The notes: generated by a model from the letters alone, not told the origin. Counted from the stretch's first letter, positions 24,504-34,781 are shown. The stretch: DNA of 42,519 nucleotides from an uncultured Gammaproteobacteria bacterium (GCA_947258715.1 CAMYJH010000030.1:1-42519); one strand, 5' to 3'. Program-made: numbers and translations.

Positions 24504-25964
24504 ATGAACGGCAATCATGCGAGAAACGGCTGGGAGAGCAGGAAAGCATCCCAACTATTCGAACACATCCGCCTAACGAGCGTCCTTATGGAGAGAAGGA
24601 AATGTCCCTCCATTTTTCTCCTCATATTCGCCACCAGTCTGGCGTTTGTATATGACATTGCTTTTGCGGCCGCGCCTAACGTAAATATCTCCAGCAACGG
24701 CTGGTTTCAAAACGAGCCGATGATGGCAATTAACCCGCTGGATCACGACAAGCTGGTGGTAGGTTTCAACGACGCCCGCAGCGCGGGTAACTTCGGGGTA
24801 GGCTGGGCATGGTCTGATAATGGTGGTAGCAACTGGAACTATGGCGGTAAGTTCAGTTTCGCAGGTTACTCACTCGGGGCCGATCCGGTAGTGGCCTTTG
24901 ATAATACGGGTACGGCCTATATGGCGGGGCTGGCCTATAATTCGGACGCTGCCCCCAGTCTTGGCCGCGACGGCAGCATCTTTATTGCCAAGTCGAATGA
25001 TGGTGGCCATACGTTCAATGTCTTCCAGAAAATCATTGCCACCGGAAACGATACCGTAACTTATTACGATAAGCCCTGGCTCTATGTAAACCGGGCCAAT
25101 AACCATATTTATGTCGCCTGGGTTAAACGTTCCAATGCCTGGGGTTCGGGAGGCACTGAGTCTACGGTGATCGAATTCACGCGCTCTACGGACGGCGGCG
25201 TAAATTTTTCTTCGCCGATTCAGGTGACCACCTTTATGAGCGCAACGGGAACCAATCGTTCCCACGGGCCGCAAATCACTGCGGTATCGGGAAGCCGCGT
25301 TTACGTCTCTTGGCACACATTAGAAGCGGGAATCCTGCCAAATCCACCGACAACGCCGTGGAAGATATGGATTTCCGAATCGACGGATAGCGGAGCAAGC
25401 TTCGGGAGCAATAATCTCGTGGCCACCACGGTGTGGGGCTATCCTATCAAGTTCATTAGCATGGACGCAGATCCGGCGAGTGGCAGAGTTTATATTGCCT
25501 ATGCCGATAGTCTTGTGCAGAGTCCACGCGACTACGATGTTTTTGTGACCACGGCCACGTCGGCTACCGGGCCGTGGACAACGCCGGCGAGAGTTAACGA
25601 CGACCCGCAAAATGGTCGATGGCAGTTTTTTCCCGCACTAGACGTTGCTCCAAACGGCCGCGTGGATGTCATGTGGTACGACTACAGAGACGATCCCAAC
25701 GCACTCAGCGTTTACTACACGTACTCCACCTCCAGCGGCGCGACTTGGTCCTCTAATAGCAGGCTCACGGATATTACTCCGGGTTTCCCGCCAGATAATG
25801 TGAATTTCGCCGGGGATTACAGTGCCCTGGCTTCGGTCGACGAAAAGGCATATGTCGCGTGGATGGATAACCGGCTTGGTTATCAGGAAATCTACGGTGC
25901 CTCCGTCGCGCATACCCCTGTGACCTCTACCCCGTCTCCCCCGCAGGGTCTTCAAATAAATTAG
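24504..25964 (+). CDS. Exported sialidase-like BNR-repeat propeller protein, 486 aa
   Basis: A hydrophobic export segment (IFLLIFATSLAFVYDIAFA) is preceded by an unusually long 35-residue basic region from the first ATG, which has the Shine-Dalgarno GGAGAGAAGG. A second ATG 28 codons in (24588) gives a more typical signal peptide but lacks a ribosome site; I keep the first. The body has several Asp-box or BNR signatures (SDNGGSNWN, SNDGGHTFN, STDGGVNFSS, STDSGASF, TSSGATWS), indicating a six- or seven-blade propeller. The order and spacing with the protease suggest one operon. It could be a substrate or partner of the protease. Confidence 0.87.
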   Translation: MNGNHARNGWESRKASQLFEHIRLTSVLMERRKCPSIFLLIFATSLAFVYDIAFAAAPNVNISSNGWFQNEPMMAINPLDHDKLVVGFNDARSAGNFGVGWAWSDNGGSNWNYGGKFSFAGYSLGADPVVAFDNTGTAYMAGLAYNSDAAPSLGRDGSIFIAKSNDGGHTFNVFQKIIATGNDTVTYYDKPWLYVNRANNHIYVAWVKRSNAWGSGGTESTVIEFTRSTDGGVNFSSPIQVTTFMSATGTNRSHGPQITAVSGSRVYVSWHTLEAGILPNPPTTPWKIWISESTDSGASFGSNNLVATTVWGYPIKFISMDADPASGRVYIAYADSLVQSPRDYDVFVTTATSATGPWTTPARVNDDPQNGRWQFFPALDVAPNGRVDVMWYDYRDDPNALSVYYTYSTSSGATWSSNSRLTDITPGFPPDNVNFAGDYSALASVDEKAYVAWMDNRLGYQEIYGASVAHTPVTSTPSPPQGLQIN

Positions 25965-26003
25965 GCCGCGTCGCGTTATCGAAACGCAGCGCGTAGCGCA
26001 AGG

Positions 26004-26987
26004 TCAGAGCTTGAAGATCCGCTCGGCGTTTTTGTATGCGACGGCGGCCCGCTGGTCTGCCGGCAGGGCATCGACGCGCTCGCGGCAGCCCTTCATGTCG
26101 CCGATGTCGTGCGGGTAGTCCGATCCGTACATGACCTTGTCCGCTCCGCCGACCTCGATGCAAAGCGCCAGCGCCTGGCGGCGATAGCAGACCGCATCGT
26201 AATAGATGCGCTTCAAATACGACGACGGGGGTTCGGCGATCACGTTGCGCGTCCCGGGCGTCATCTCCCAGGCGCGGTCCATGCGCCCGGCGAGATAAGG
26301 CACGGTGCCGCCGGCGTGGGCGGCGATGATTTTCAAGTTCGGGTAGCGATCCAGAAAGCCGGAAAAGACCATGCGGGTAATCGCCAGCGTGGTGTCGAAC
26401 ATGAATCCGACGGTGGCCGTGAGGGAGTGCTCCGCAAGCTGCATTTCGTCGGTCCCGGGCGGATCGGCGGGGTGGACCAAAACCGGAAGACCCTTGTCGT
26501 CGATGGCCTTCCAGATGGGCGCAAATGCGTCTTCGGTGAGCTGCCGTTCCGCGATGTTGGCCAGCACCATGACCCCGACGGCGCCCTTGTCATGAGCCCG
26601 GTCGAGCTCTTTCAAGGCTTCGGCCGGATACTCCCAGGGCAATGACAGCAGCCAGCGAATGCGATTGGGGTAATTGCGTTGTCCCTCGGCCATGGAGTCG
26701 TTGACGATGCGCGCGGCCTGGCAAGATACGCTCTCGTCGCCCCAGAACACGTTCGGGCAGGTTAGCGAAACGATGGCGAGGTCGACGCCCGCTTGGTCCA
26801 TGTCTTTAACCCGCAGGTCATAGTCGAAGTGACCGGGCATCGGCGTCATGAAGTGGGCGCCGTGCTTGTAGATCCCCTCGACCTCGCTGGTCAGCGGCTC
26901 GACGGAATAGCGGGGGCCACCTTTTTGCTTCAGAAGCTCGAGCCACTGCCGATCGAGCATGTGGGTGTGGACATCGATATAGCGCAT
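26004..26987 (-). CDS. Amidohydrolase 2 family (ACMSD-like) metal-dependent hydrolase or decarboxylase, 327 aa
   Basis: The start is the ATG at 26985-26987, after CGGGAGATCTCCC; an upstream in-frame start adds ten residues without support. The metal site of the amidohydrolase 2 group is complete: H7 and H9 in DVHTHM, H172 in VLVHPAD, H224 in AAHAGG and D290 in YGSDYPHD. Family members include aminocarboxymuconate semialdehyde decarboxylase and related aromatic-acid decarboxylases and hydrolases. The substrate cannot be told here. It is convergent with the propeller gene and separated from the sulfonate regulator by a palindromic repeat, so I do not tie it to that pathway. Confidence 0.9.
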   Translation of the reverse strand: MRYIDVHTHMLDRQWLELLKQKGGPRYSVEPLTSEVEGIYKHGAHFMTPMPGHFDYDLRVKDMDQAGVDLAIVSLTCPNVFWGDESVSCQAARIVNDSMAEGQRNYPNRIRWLLSLPWEYPAEALKELDRAHDKGAVGVMVLANIAERQLTEDAFAPIWKAIDDKGLPVLVHPADPPGTDEMQLAEHSLTATVGFMFDTTLAITRMVFSGFLDRYPNLKIIAAHAGGTVPYLAGRMDRAWEMTPGTRNVIAEPPSSYLKRIYYDAVCYRRQALALCIEVGGADKVMYGSDYPHDIGDMKGCRERVDALPADQRAAVAYKNAERIFKL

Positions 26988-27017
26988 GGGAGATCTCCCG
27001 GCGGGTAGAGGGGACAC

Positions 27018-27151
27018 GGGGACATTCAGAGTTCGTAAGTTACTGATTTTTTAGCTGCAAGCGGATATTCAAAGTTTGGACGTGACTGAAGGTACGTTTG
27101 CATCACTGGGGAAACTGAAAAATCAGTAACTTACGAACTCTGAATGTCCCC
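27018..27151 (-). repeat. Palindromic repeat, long form (134 bp), copy 6
   Basis: The terminal arms pair over about 34 bp (GGGGACATTCAGAGTTCG through ACTGATTTTT and its complement), the best-preserved arms in the window. The interior ATATTCAAAGTTTGGACGTG and GAAGGTACGTTTGCATC is a diverged extra end copy. Its orientation is opposite to copy 7. It sits between the amidohydrolase start and the GntR gene stop, ending nine bases from that stop. Confidence 0.95.
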
Positions 27152-27159
27152 ATTACCGC

Positions 27160-27924
27160 TTAAAGGACAGTATTCTGATAGTAGTGCTTAGACGTACTGC
27201 AACGGCTAATTCTGAGCTCTACGGGCCTACCGCCCAATGTCAGGGCCGTGCGCTCGATTTCCAGAAGGGGGCTACCTGGCTCTAAACCCAGCAATGATGC
27301 GTCACGATCAGTGGCGGCGACTGCGCGCAGCTGTTCTTCTGCTCGATGAATAGTTATGCCGAACTGGGTTTCATACAGTTCATACAGTGTATTCGGCAGG
27401 TTACGTGCTTGCCGTTTTCCCAGGTCACCAAATAACGCCGTAGGCAGTATGATCCTTTCTATGATGGTCGGCTGGTTATCAAGGTTACGGATCCGTTCAA
27501 TACAGACTACCTGTGCTCGACTCGATAGATTGAGTTTTGAGGCCTCCTGACGTGAGGCGGGTTTTCTACGACAGGAAAGCGTTTTAGATTCAGGTAAATT
27601 CTTGCTTCCACTGTCATCAACAATATGAAAAAAATGGAATAGCGCCCGGTCATTGTCGTGGGTGGCGACAAACGTGCCTCTACCTTGTCGCCTTACCAGC
27701 ACATTGTTTTCAACAAGTTCTGTTATGGCTTTTCGAACCGTTCCCTGACTGACATTCAGCTCGCGAGCAAGCTGTATTTCGCTGGGAATAATATCTCCAG
27801 GCGCCCATTCTCCCTCTGTCACCCGTGCGACGAGCATATCCTTGATCTGCATATAGAGCGGGATGGACCCCTTGGCATTTGAAAGCGCCAAAACAAGCTT
27901 TCTCCTCTGTATGTCGGCAACCAT
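27160..27924 (-). CDS. GntR-family regulator with UTRA ligand domain (HutC subfamily)
   Basis: The ATG at 27922-27924 gives 254 aa; a TTG three codons upstream is also in frame. The winged helix is at about 20-85 (IPLYMQIKDMLVARV, then IPSEIQLARELNVSQGTVRKAI, a typical GntR recognition helix). The C-terminal UTRA domain (about 95-250) has the ERI...LPTALF and EEQLRAVAAT elements that bind a small effector. It is divergent from suyA with a 166-bp gap holding two copies of CTTATATAAG, its likely operator. A repressor lifted by a sulfonate intermediate is the simplest model. Known regulators of sulfolactate genes belong to other families as well, so no gene name is given. Confidence 0.9.
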   Translation of the reverse strand: MVADIQRRKLVLALSNAKGSIPLYMQIKDMLVARVTEGEWAPGDIIPSEIQLARELNVSQGTVRKAITELVENNVLVRRQGRGTFVATHDNDRALFHFFHIVDDSGSKNLPESKTLSCRRKPASRQEASKLNLSSRAQVVCIERIRNLDNQPTIIERIILPTALFGDLGKRQARNLPNTLYELYETQFGITIHRAEEQLRAVAATDRDASLLGLEPGSPLLEIERTALTLGGRPVELRISRCSTSKHYYQNTVL

Positions 27925-27956
27925 TCGAGACAAAAATTAAGGAAATTGATTTTAAG

Positions 27957-28005
27957 ACTTATATAAGAGTTAGGCCAGTAATTGGGCGGAAATACTTATA
28001 TAAGA
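27957..28005. promoter_or_regulatory. Twin palindromic operators for the GntR regulator
   Basis: Two identical 12-mers, ACTTATATAAGA, lie at 27957-27968 and 27994-28005. Each contains the perfect palindrome CTTATATAAG, and their centres are 37 bp apart. The left one sits near the start of the regulator gene, the right one directly before the -35 of the suyA promoter. This placement suits control of both divergent transcripts, including autoregulation. Confidence 0.78.
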
Positions 28006-28009
28006 CTAG

Positions 28010-28039
28010 TTGACTAGATATCTACTCTAGATGTAGGAT
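28010..28039 (+). promoter_or_regulatory. Candidate sigma-70 promoter of the suy-hps operon
   Basis: TTGACT at 28010-28015 and TAGGAT at 28034-28039 are separated by 18 bp, giving a start of transcription near 28046, about 45 bases before suyA. The right operator ends four bases upstream of the -35. Confidence 0.55.
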
Positions 28040-28090
28040 CCAGACCAAACATCAGGGGGTGGCGGTTCTTCACCCCTCGAGGAAAGACTA

Positions 28091-28372
28091 ATGATTGATT
28101 TTGTGGTTCATGACGAGGGCGACAGTGTTGGCGTTGTCGTTGTGGAAGGGGTGAAAGCAGGGGATCAAATTTCCGGATGGATTATGGATCAGGACAAGGA
28201 GATCAATTTCACTGCCGCCAGTGATATTCCGATTGGGCACAAGTTGGCGATCAAACCCTTGAAAGAGGGCGATACCGTGATCAAGTACGGTGTGGATATC
28301 GGAAGAGTCGTGGCTGACATCGGCAAGGGTGAGCATGCCCATGTGCAGAACATCAAGACCAAACGCTGGTAG
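28091..28372 (+). CDS. suyA: (R)-sulfolactate sulfo-lyase small subunit (SAF domain), 93 aa
   Basis: A single SAF domain as in the N-terminal part of altronate dehydratase (UxaA). It has IPIGHKLAIKPLKEGDTVIKYG and the C-terminal GEHAHVQNIKT, whose histidines are conserved in the group. With SuyB it splits 3-sulfolactate into pyruvate and sulfite (EC 4.4.1.24). A two-gene split with these sizes, followed by TRAP and HpsN-type genes, favours SuyA over sugar-acid dehydratases, which usually sit with hexuronate genes. Shine-Dalgarno GAGGAAAGACTA precedes the ATG. It is the first gene of the operon. Confidence 0.82.
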   Translation: MIDFVVHDEGDSVGVVVVEGVKAGDQISGWIMDQDKEINFTAASDIPIGHKLAIKPLKEGDTVIKYGVDIGRVVADIGKGEHAHVQNIKTKRW

Positions 28373-28416
28373 CCAACCATGGCATCTAAAGGCGTTATTC
28401 TTTTGGAGATAGAGTA

Positions 28417-29592
28417 ATGTCCCTGGATCTGAGCAGTACAACTTTTTTGGGTTACCGACGCGAGAATGGCCGCGTTGGAGTGCGCAATCACGTAATTATC
28501 CTGCCGGTTGATGACCTCGCGAATGCGGCTTGTGAAGCTGTCGCGAACAATATCAAAGGTACAATGGCATTGCCGCATCCTTACGGCAGGCTGCAGTTCG
28601 GTGCAGACCTTGACCTGCACTTCCGCACACTTATCGGTACCGGGGCCAATCCGAACGTTGCTGCAGTGGTTGTGATCGGTATTGAAAACGGTTGGACTAA
28701 ACGCGTCGTGGATGGCATTGCTGCTACCGGCAAACCGGTCACCGGCTTTGGTATAGAACAACACGGCGATCATGAAACGATTATGGAAGCCTCTCGGGTG
28801 ACCAAGGAGTATGTTCAGAGGGCTTCTGAATTGCGCCGTGAAGAAGCGTCACTCGACGAGCTTTGGGTCTCCACTAAATGCGGTGAGTCGGACACCACGT
28901 CGGGCTGCGGATCAAACCCGACTGTGGGTAATGCCTTCGATAAGATGTACCCACACGGTACGACGCTGTTGTTCGGAGAGACCTCGGAAATTACCGGTGG
29001 CGAACACCTGGTGGCGGAACGCTGTCGTAACGACGAAGTGCGTGAACGCTTCATGTTCATGTTCAATCGTTACCAGGACATGATCAATCGATACAAAACA
29101 TCGGATCTCTCCGAATCGCAGCCGACGAAAGGGAACATAGAGGGTGGACTGACAACTATCGAGGAAAAAGCACTGGGCAATATCCAAAAAATAGGCAAGA
29201 AATGCATGGTAGACGGCGTGCTTGATAAAGCAGAAGAGCCTACCGGTCCGGGTCTCTGGTTCATGGATTCCTCATCCGCCGCCGCCGAGATGGTGACTTT
29301 GGCTGCAGCGGCGGGGTTTGTAGTGCATTTTTTCCCCACGGGACAGGGCAATATCATTGGAAACCCGATAATTCCCGTCATTAAAATCTGTGCTAACCCA
29401 CGCACGCTTCGCACCATGAGCGAGCACATCGACGTTGATGTTTCCGGTCTGCTGCGCAAGGAGATGACCCCGGATGAGGCAGGTGACGCGCTGCTGGACT
29501 CGATGTTTCGAACCGTCAACGGACGTCTGACTTCAGCAGAGGCGATGGGACATCGAGAGTTTGTTCTGACCAGGCTTTATGAGAGCGCGTAG
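28417..29592 (+). CDS. suyB: (R)-sulfolactate sulfo-lyase large subunit (UxaA family), 391 aa
   Basis: A UxaA-type catalytic subunit. Recognisable stretches are [17 protein letters not shown] at the start, [13 protein letters not shown], the cysteine-rich [18 protein letters not shown] (about 148-165) expected near the metal site, and [19 protein letters not shown]. Length and sequence fit SuyB as I know it from Paracoccus and Roseobacter-group bacteria. It performs beta-elimination of sulfite from (R)-sulfolactate in the cytoplasm. It follows suyA by 44 bp with Shine-Dalgarno TTGGAGATAGAGTA. No sulfite dehydrogenase or sulfite exporter is encoded in the window, so sulfite disposal must lie elsewhere. 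Confidence 0.82.
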   Translation: MSLDLSSTTFLGYRRENGRVGVRNHVIILPVDDLANAACEAVANNIKGTMALPHPYGRLQFGADLDLHFRTLIGTGANPNVAAVVVIGIENGWTKRVVDGIAATGKPVTGFGIEQHGDHETIMEASRVTKEYVQRASELRREEASLDELWVSTKCGESDTTSGCGSNPTVGNAFDKMYPHGTTLLFGETSEITGGEHLVAERCRNDEVRERFMFMFNRYQDMINRYKTSDLSESQPTKGNIEGGLTTIEEKALGNIQKIGKKCMVDGVLDKAEEPTGPGLWFMDSSSAAAEMVTLAAAAGFVVHFFPTGQGNIIGNPIIPVIKICANPRTLRTMSEHIDVDVSGLLRKEMTPDEAGDALLDSMFRTVNGRLTSAEAMGHREFVLTRLYESA

Positions 29593-29673
29593 AGCAAATG
29601 CGAAACGGTGCGCAGTTCGGCTCATCTGAGATCACTGCTGAAGGGATTATATTTCCAATCAAACGGAGGAAAC

Positions 29674-29925
29674 ATGAAGAAAAGATCTGACACCTGGTAT
29701 CTAGCCAGCGCCGGCATACTTTTTGGATTGTTCCTTCTCAACATATTCCTGGGCAAGGCGGCCCTGGTATTCGACATGGAGCCGATTCTAACGATCGGTG
29801 ACGTAGGTGAATTCTTGATTCTACTCGCCGCTGTAATTTTTTTTGTGATCGTGGTGCTGCGGCTGGAATCGCAAGAATCCAACGGAAAAACGAAGTCTGC
29901 CAATAATGCAGAGGAGGAGATCTAG
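29674..29925 (+). CDS. Small two-helix membrane protein of the sulfonate operon, 83 aa
   Basis: The start is the ATG at 29674 after CGGAGGAAAC; the frame runs further upstream without a ribosome site. Two hydrophobic segments (YLASAGILFGLFLLNIFLG and FLILLAAVIFFVIVVL) predict an inner-membrane hairpin, and the tail is hydrophilic and acidic. It shares its last base with the first base of the hpsK start codon, so translation is coupled to the transporter. I know no family. It is too small and different to be the DctQ subunit, which is encoded separately downstream. A role with the TRAP transporter is an inference from position only. Confidence 0.82.
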   Translation: MKKRSDTWYLASAGILFGLFLLNIFLGKAALVFDMEPILTIGDVGEFLILLAAVIFFVIVVLRLESQESNGKTKSANNAEEEI

Positions 29926-31076
29926 TGAGACGTAATTCTGAAAAACCCGAATCTCTCGAGCGCCGCGAATTTCTGGCGCTTTCCGGAAAGTATGGCTTTA
30001 CCGCCGCGGTAGTAGCGGGAGCAGCGGGCAGTTTGTTGATCAGCGAAGAGGCAGCTGCCGCCAGCGCCAAGGAGGAAAGGGCGCGGCAAAAGGCCGCCAA
30101 GTACAAGATGACAGTGGCTACCGCCTATGTAATGGGCGCATCACGCAGCTATCCCATCATGCAGCTGGATTTTAAAGAGAATATCCAGAACATGACGAAT
30201 GGCCAGGTCTACGTAAAGCTGGCGCCGGGCGGCCAGTTGGGTGCCGGTGGCGCGCTGGCGCAAAAGGTGCAGCAGGGCACCATCCAGGCGGCCCAGCACT
30301 CGCTTTCCAATTTTGCGCCTTTTGCGCCGACCGTAGACTTGATTAACCTCCCGTATTTTTGCGGTGCGAACCAGAAGTTCACTAACTTGGTTAGTTCCGA
30401 TAGCTGGCGCGACGAGGTCCATACCAAAGTCGAAGCCAAGGGTTTCAAACCGCTCTGGTACGTGGTAATCGATCCGCGTGTCGTGGCCCTTCGCAAAGGT
30501 GGGGATGGTCCGATCAAGACACCGGATGATCTTTCCGGTATCAAGTTCCGGGTGCCCGGTTCCAAGATGCTGCAACAGTATTATCGCACCATTGGCGCCA
30601 ACCCCACCCCGGTAGCCTGGGGTGAAACACCGTCGGCCATCAAGCAGGGTGTTGCGGATGCACTCGATCCGGCGGTAGGTGCGCTGCACGTGTTCGGCTT
30701 CAAGGACATTCTCTCCTGGGTGACATTCACCCGCGCGGTCCCCGATTCGCAGGTCTACTCGTGCAACCTGGAATGGTTCAACGGGCTTCCGCTTGAAGTA
30801 CGCGAAGGCATCGAGTTCGCGAGTGAGGTCACTTCGCATCAGAACCTATCGAAGGTGCCGGCGGCGCGTGCCTATGCCATGGCTGAGATGAGCAAATCGG
30901 GTGTTCAGTTCTATACGCCCACGGCAGATGAACTCGAGCAGTGGGTGAAGAAGGGTGGCCATCAGAACGCTGAATGGGACTCTTATAAGAAGGAGCTGGC
31001 AGGGTCCATCGCAACGTTCGATAAGCTACTCGAAGCGGCAAACACACAAGGGCGTTATTACGTCAACGACGCCTAA
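29925..31076 (+). CDS. hpsK: TRAP transporter substrate-binding protein (DctP family), Tat-exported, 383 aa
   Basis: The N terminus carries a twin-arginine signal (LERREFLALSG, then a hydrophobic stretch to about 48 ending AAAASA). The mature part is a DctP-type binding protein; the ligand-carboxylate or sulfonate-binding region reads IKFRVPGSKMLQQYYRTIGA, and the following NPTPVAWGE is conserved in the family. It would capture the sulfonate in the periplasm and deliver it to the membrane subunits. The start is GTG, overlapping the preceding stop by one base. The hpsK name is transferred from sulfopropanediol TRAP systems by context. Confidence 0.82.
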   Translation: MRRNSEKPESLERREFLALSGKYGFTAAVVAGAAGSLLISEEAAAASAKEERARQKAAKYKMTVATAYVMGASRSYPIMQLDFKENIQNMTNGQVYVKLAPGGQLGAGGALAQKVQQGTIQAAQHSLSNFAPFAPTVDLINLPYFCGANQKFTNLVSSDSWRDEVHTKVEAKGFKPLWYVVIDPRVVALRKGGDGPIKTPDDLSGIKFRVPGSKMLQQYYRTIGANPTPVAWGETPSAIKQGVADALDPAVGALHVFGFKDILSWVTFTRAVPDSQVYSCNLEWFNGLPLEVREGIEFASEVTSHQNLSKVPAARAYAMAEMSKSGVQFYTPTADELEQWVKKGGHQNAEWDSYKKELAGSIATFDKLLEAANTQGRYYVNDA

Positions 31077-31087
31077 AGGGTAGCCGG

Positions 31088-31115
31088 GTGGGCCACCCTT
31101 CCGGGGGTGGCCCAC
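31088..31115 (+). terminator. Intercistronic hairpin between binding protein and membrane subunits
   Basis: GTGGGCCACCC and GGGTGGCCCAC form a perfect 11-bp stem around a TTCCGG loop, starting 12 bases after the hpsK stop. No T-tract follows. The usual explanation in TRAP and ABC operons is a partial terminator or 3' stabiliser that raises binding-protein mRNA above that of the membrane genes. Confidence 0.75.
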
Positions 31116-31152
31116 TACATCTCTTCAGTAATGATAGATGGGGGGTAACGTT

Positions 31153-31668
31153 GTGCGACGGATACTGAAACAGATCGACCAGAACGGCGAGCGCTGGTTG
31201 CTGTTGGTCTTCTACAGCATGATCGTAATGACCATCGCGATCGAAGTGCTACGTCGTTTCGTTCTTTCCTATTCGTCGATTTGGGGCGAGGAGATAGCAC
31301 GCTACGCGTTTATCTATCTCGTCTGGATCGGTGTTTCGGCTGCAGTAAGCGAGCGCGCGCATATCCGTATCGATGTGCTGATGCACTATCTCTCACCGCG
31401 CGGCAAAGCGTTTGTCTACCTCCTCGGGGATTTCGTGATGCTGATTGTCGCCTTGTTTGCCCTGTTTTATTCATTTGAAACATTGATGACATCGATAAAA
31501 TTCGGCTCGGTAACTCACGGTCTGCGTATCGCCCAGGCGTGGTTTCTGGCGGCGGTACCTTTTGGATTCACGCTCACTTGTATTCGGCTAATACAGTCTA
31601 TCTGGCGTGACTGGGGTGACATGCGTGGAGGCCGTTCCGTATTCGAAGGCCACAGGTTGTTTGACTGA
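31153..31668 (+). CDS. hpsL: TRAP transporter small membrane subunit (DctQ family), 171 aa
   Basis: Four transmembrane helices of the DctQ family. The conserved region WGEEIARYAFIYLVWIG sits between helices 2 and 3, and SERAHIRIDVL follows. The GTG at 31153 is chosen because GGGGGG lies seven bases upstream; an ATG five codons earlier (31138) has no such site. The subunit bridges the binding protein and the large permease. Its stop overlaps the hpsM ATG by one base (TGATG), so the two are translationally coupled. Confidence 0.88.
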   Translation: MRRILKQIDQNGERWLLLVFYSMIVMTIAIEVLRRFVLSYSSIWGEEIARYAFIYLVWIGVSAAVSERAHIRIDVLMHYLSPRGKAFVYLLGDFVMLIVALFALFYSFETLMTSIKFGSVTHGLRIAQAWFLAAVPFGFTLTCIRLIQSIWRDWGDMRGGRSVFEGHRLFD

Positions 31669-32978
31669 TGGAACTCTATCAACAGGACGCCTTCGAGCTG
31701 ATATTGGGCTGGGAGTTCTATCTCCCACTTTTCTTGGCCGTCATTCTGATCGTGCTCGCTGTGCCGGTATGGGCGGTGCTGGGCGTGACGTCCATCGCCA
31801 TGCTTTACCTCTCCGGTGTGTTGCCGCTTTCTCTGCTCGGTGAAGCACTGTTCGATGGGATCGACGCCTTTGCGCTGATCGCCGTGCCTCTGTTCATCCT
31901 TACCGGTGATGTGCTGGTGCGCACGGGGCTTTCGCAAAAACTCCTGGATGTGGCGGAAGCGCTGGCGGGCGGATTTCGCTCGGGTTTCGGCACCGCTACG
32001 GTGCTGGTGTGCGGTTTTTTCGCCTGCATCTCCGGTTCTGATGCCGCAGGCGCCGCTGGTGTTGGCCGTATGACGATCGACCGGCTGGTCGAGCAGGGCT
32101 ATCCAAGGCCCTATGCCTGTGCGCTGGTCGCCGCAGGCGCGTGTACCGGGATACTGATTCCGCCTTCGATTGCCTACATCATTATCGGCCTGATCCTAGG
32201 GATATCCGCGTCGACATTGTTTCTCGCCGCAATGATTCCGGGTCTCCTGGTCATGCTGACCATCATGATTACCAATATCATCATGAACCGGATTAAGGGC
32301 TACGAGAATGCTGAACAGGGTTTCTCGTTCAAACGGCTCTGGAAAGCCATTTACGACGGCCGTTACGCACTGATCGTGCCGTTCATCATCCTCGGCGGCA
32401 TTTACAGCGGCATCTTTACCCCGACAGAAGCCGCAGCGGTGGCTGTGGTGACGACAATTATCATCGGCCTCCTTCAGCGCACCATTACGCTTGCCGACTT
32501 TCCCAAGATGTTGGCGAGTTCGGCCAAGGTGAACGGGGTGATTGTGCCGATTATTGCCTTCTCTTTACCTTTAGCGCAGACCCTGGCTGCTCTCGAGGTC
32601 CCGCAGGGGTTTGCACACGCGATGACCTCGATGACCGACAGCGAGACGGTCATTATCCTGATGATGATCTTCATCCTGATCGTTGCGGGCTGCGTCATGG
32701 AGACAACGCCGAATATTGTAATTCTTTCGCCGATCTTGCTTCCGCTGGCACAGGAGATCGGGATGAATGAGATTCATTTCTGCATCATGATGGTGACATC
32801 CCTTGGGGTTGGCTTCATCACGCCGCCGCTCGGGTTGAACCTGTTCGTGGTTTCCGGGTTGACAGGCACTCCAATCCTCAAGGTGGCGGGCAAAGCAGTG
32901 CCCTATGTGCTTGCCATGCTTTTTGTTGTGCTGTTGCTCGCCTTCGTGCCTGAGCTTTCGCTCTGGGCGTTGGACTAA
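31668..32978 (+). CDS. hpsM: TRAP transporter large permease subunit (DctM family), 436 aa
   Basis: About twelve transmembrane helices with DctM signatures: GVTSIAMLYLSG and LFDGIDAFALIAVPLFILTG near the start, GSDAAGAAGVGRMTI, ACTGILIPPSIAYIIIGLI and GIFTPTEAAAVAVV mid-protein, and FITPPLGLNLFVVSG near the end. It forms the sodium-driven substrate channel in the inner membrane. It sits within the suy-hps operon, 42 bp before hpsN. Confidence 0.93.
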   Translation: MELYQQDAFELILGWEFYLPLFLAVILIVLAVPVWAVLGVTSIAMLYLSGVLPLSLLGEALFDGIDAFALIAVPLFILTGDVLVRTGLSQKLLDVAEALAGGFRSGFGTATVLVCGFFACISGSDAAGAAGVGRMTIDRLVEQGYPRPYACALVAAGACTGILIPPSIAYIIIGLILGISASTLFLAAMIPGLLVMLTIMITNIIMNRIKGYENAEQGFSFKRLWKAIYDGRYALIVPFIILGGIYSGIFTPTEAAAVAVVTTIIIGLLQRTITLADFPKMLASSAKVNGVIVPIIAFSLPLAQTLAALEVPQGFAHAMTSMTDSETVIILMMIFILIVAGCVMETTPNIVILSPILLPLAQEIGMNEIHFCIMMVTSLGVGFITPPLGLNLFVVSGLTGTPILKVAGKAVPYVLAMLFVVLLLAFVPELSLWALD

Positions 32979-34603
<1,625 letters not shown>

Positions 34604-34768
34604 GCCCAAAGCGACACGATTGAGAAGAGAGTGGATGACGCAACTTACACGTTTGGCCGTGCTGCCATCGGTCCTGGCTTCATCCGCCTCCGTGGTGATA
34701 GCCCCCAGCAGCTTCACTTGAAGTGGATCTTCAATGAAACCATTTACAAACCGTGTAGATTTCGATAA
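34604..34768 (+). pseudogene. Possible further gene remnant, C-terminal-like, unidentified
   Basis: The frame used by the chimera continues open after its stop. With a possible GTG at 34631 it would give 45 aa (VDDATYTFGRAAIGPGFIRL, then RGDSPQQLHLKWIFNETIYK and a five-residue end). The composition looks protein-like and the end looks like a natural C terminus, but I cannot name the family. It could be the tail of another gene removed by the same deletion, or a very small gene. Confidence 0.35.
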
Positions 34769-34781
34769 AGGGTAAACAACC

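Noticed and set aside
28091..29592. Altronate or galactarate dehydratase (UxaA)
   Set aside because: Same superfamily, but the split small and large subunits, their detailed sequence and the HpsN neighbour point to sulfolactate sulfo-lyase; no hexuronate gene is present.
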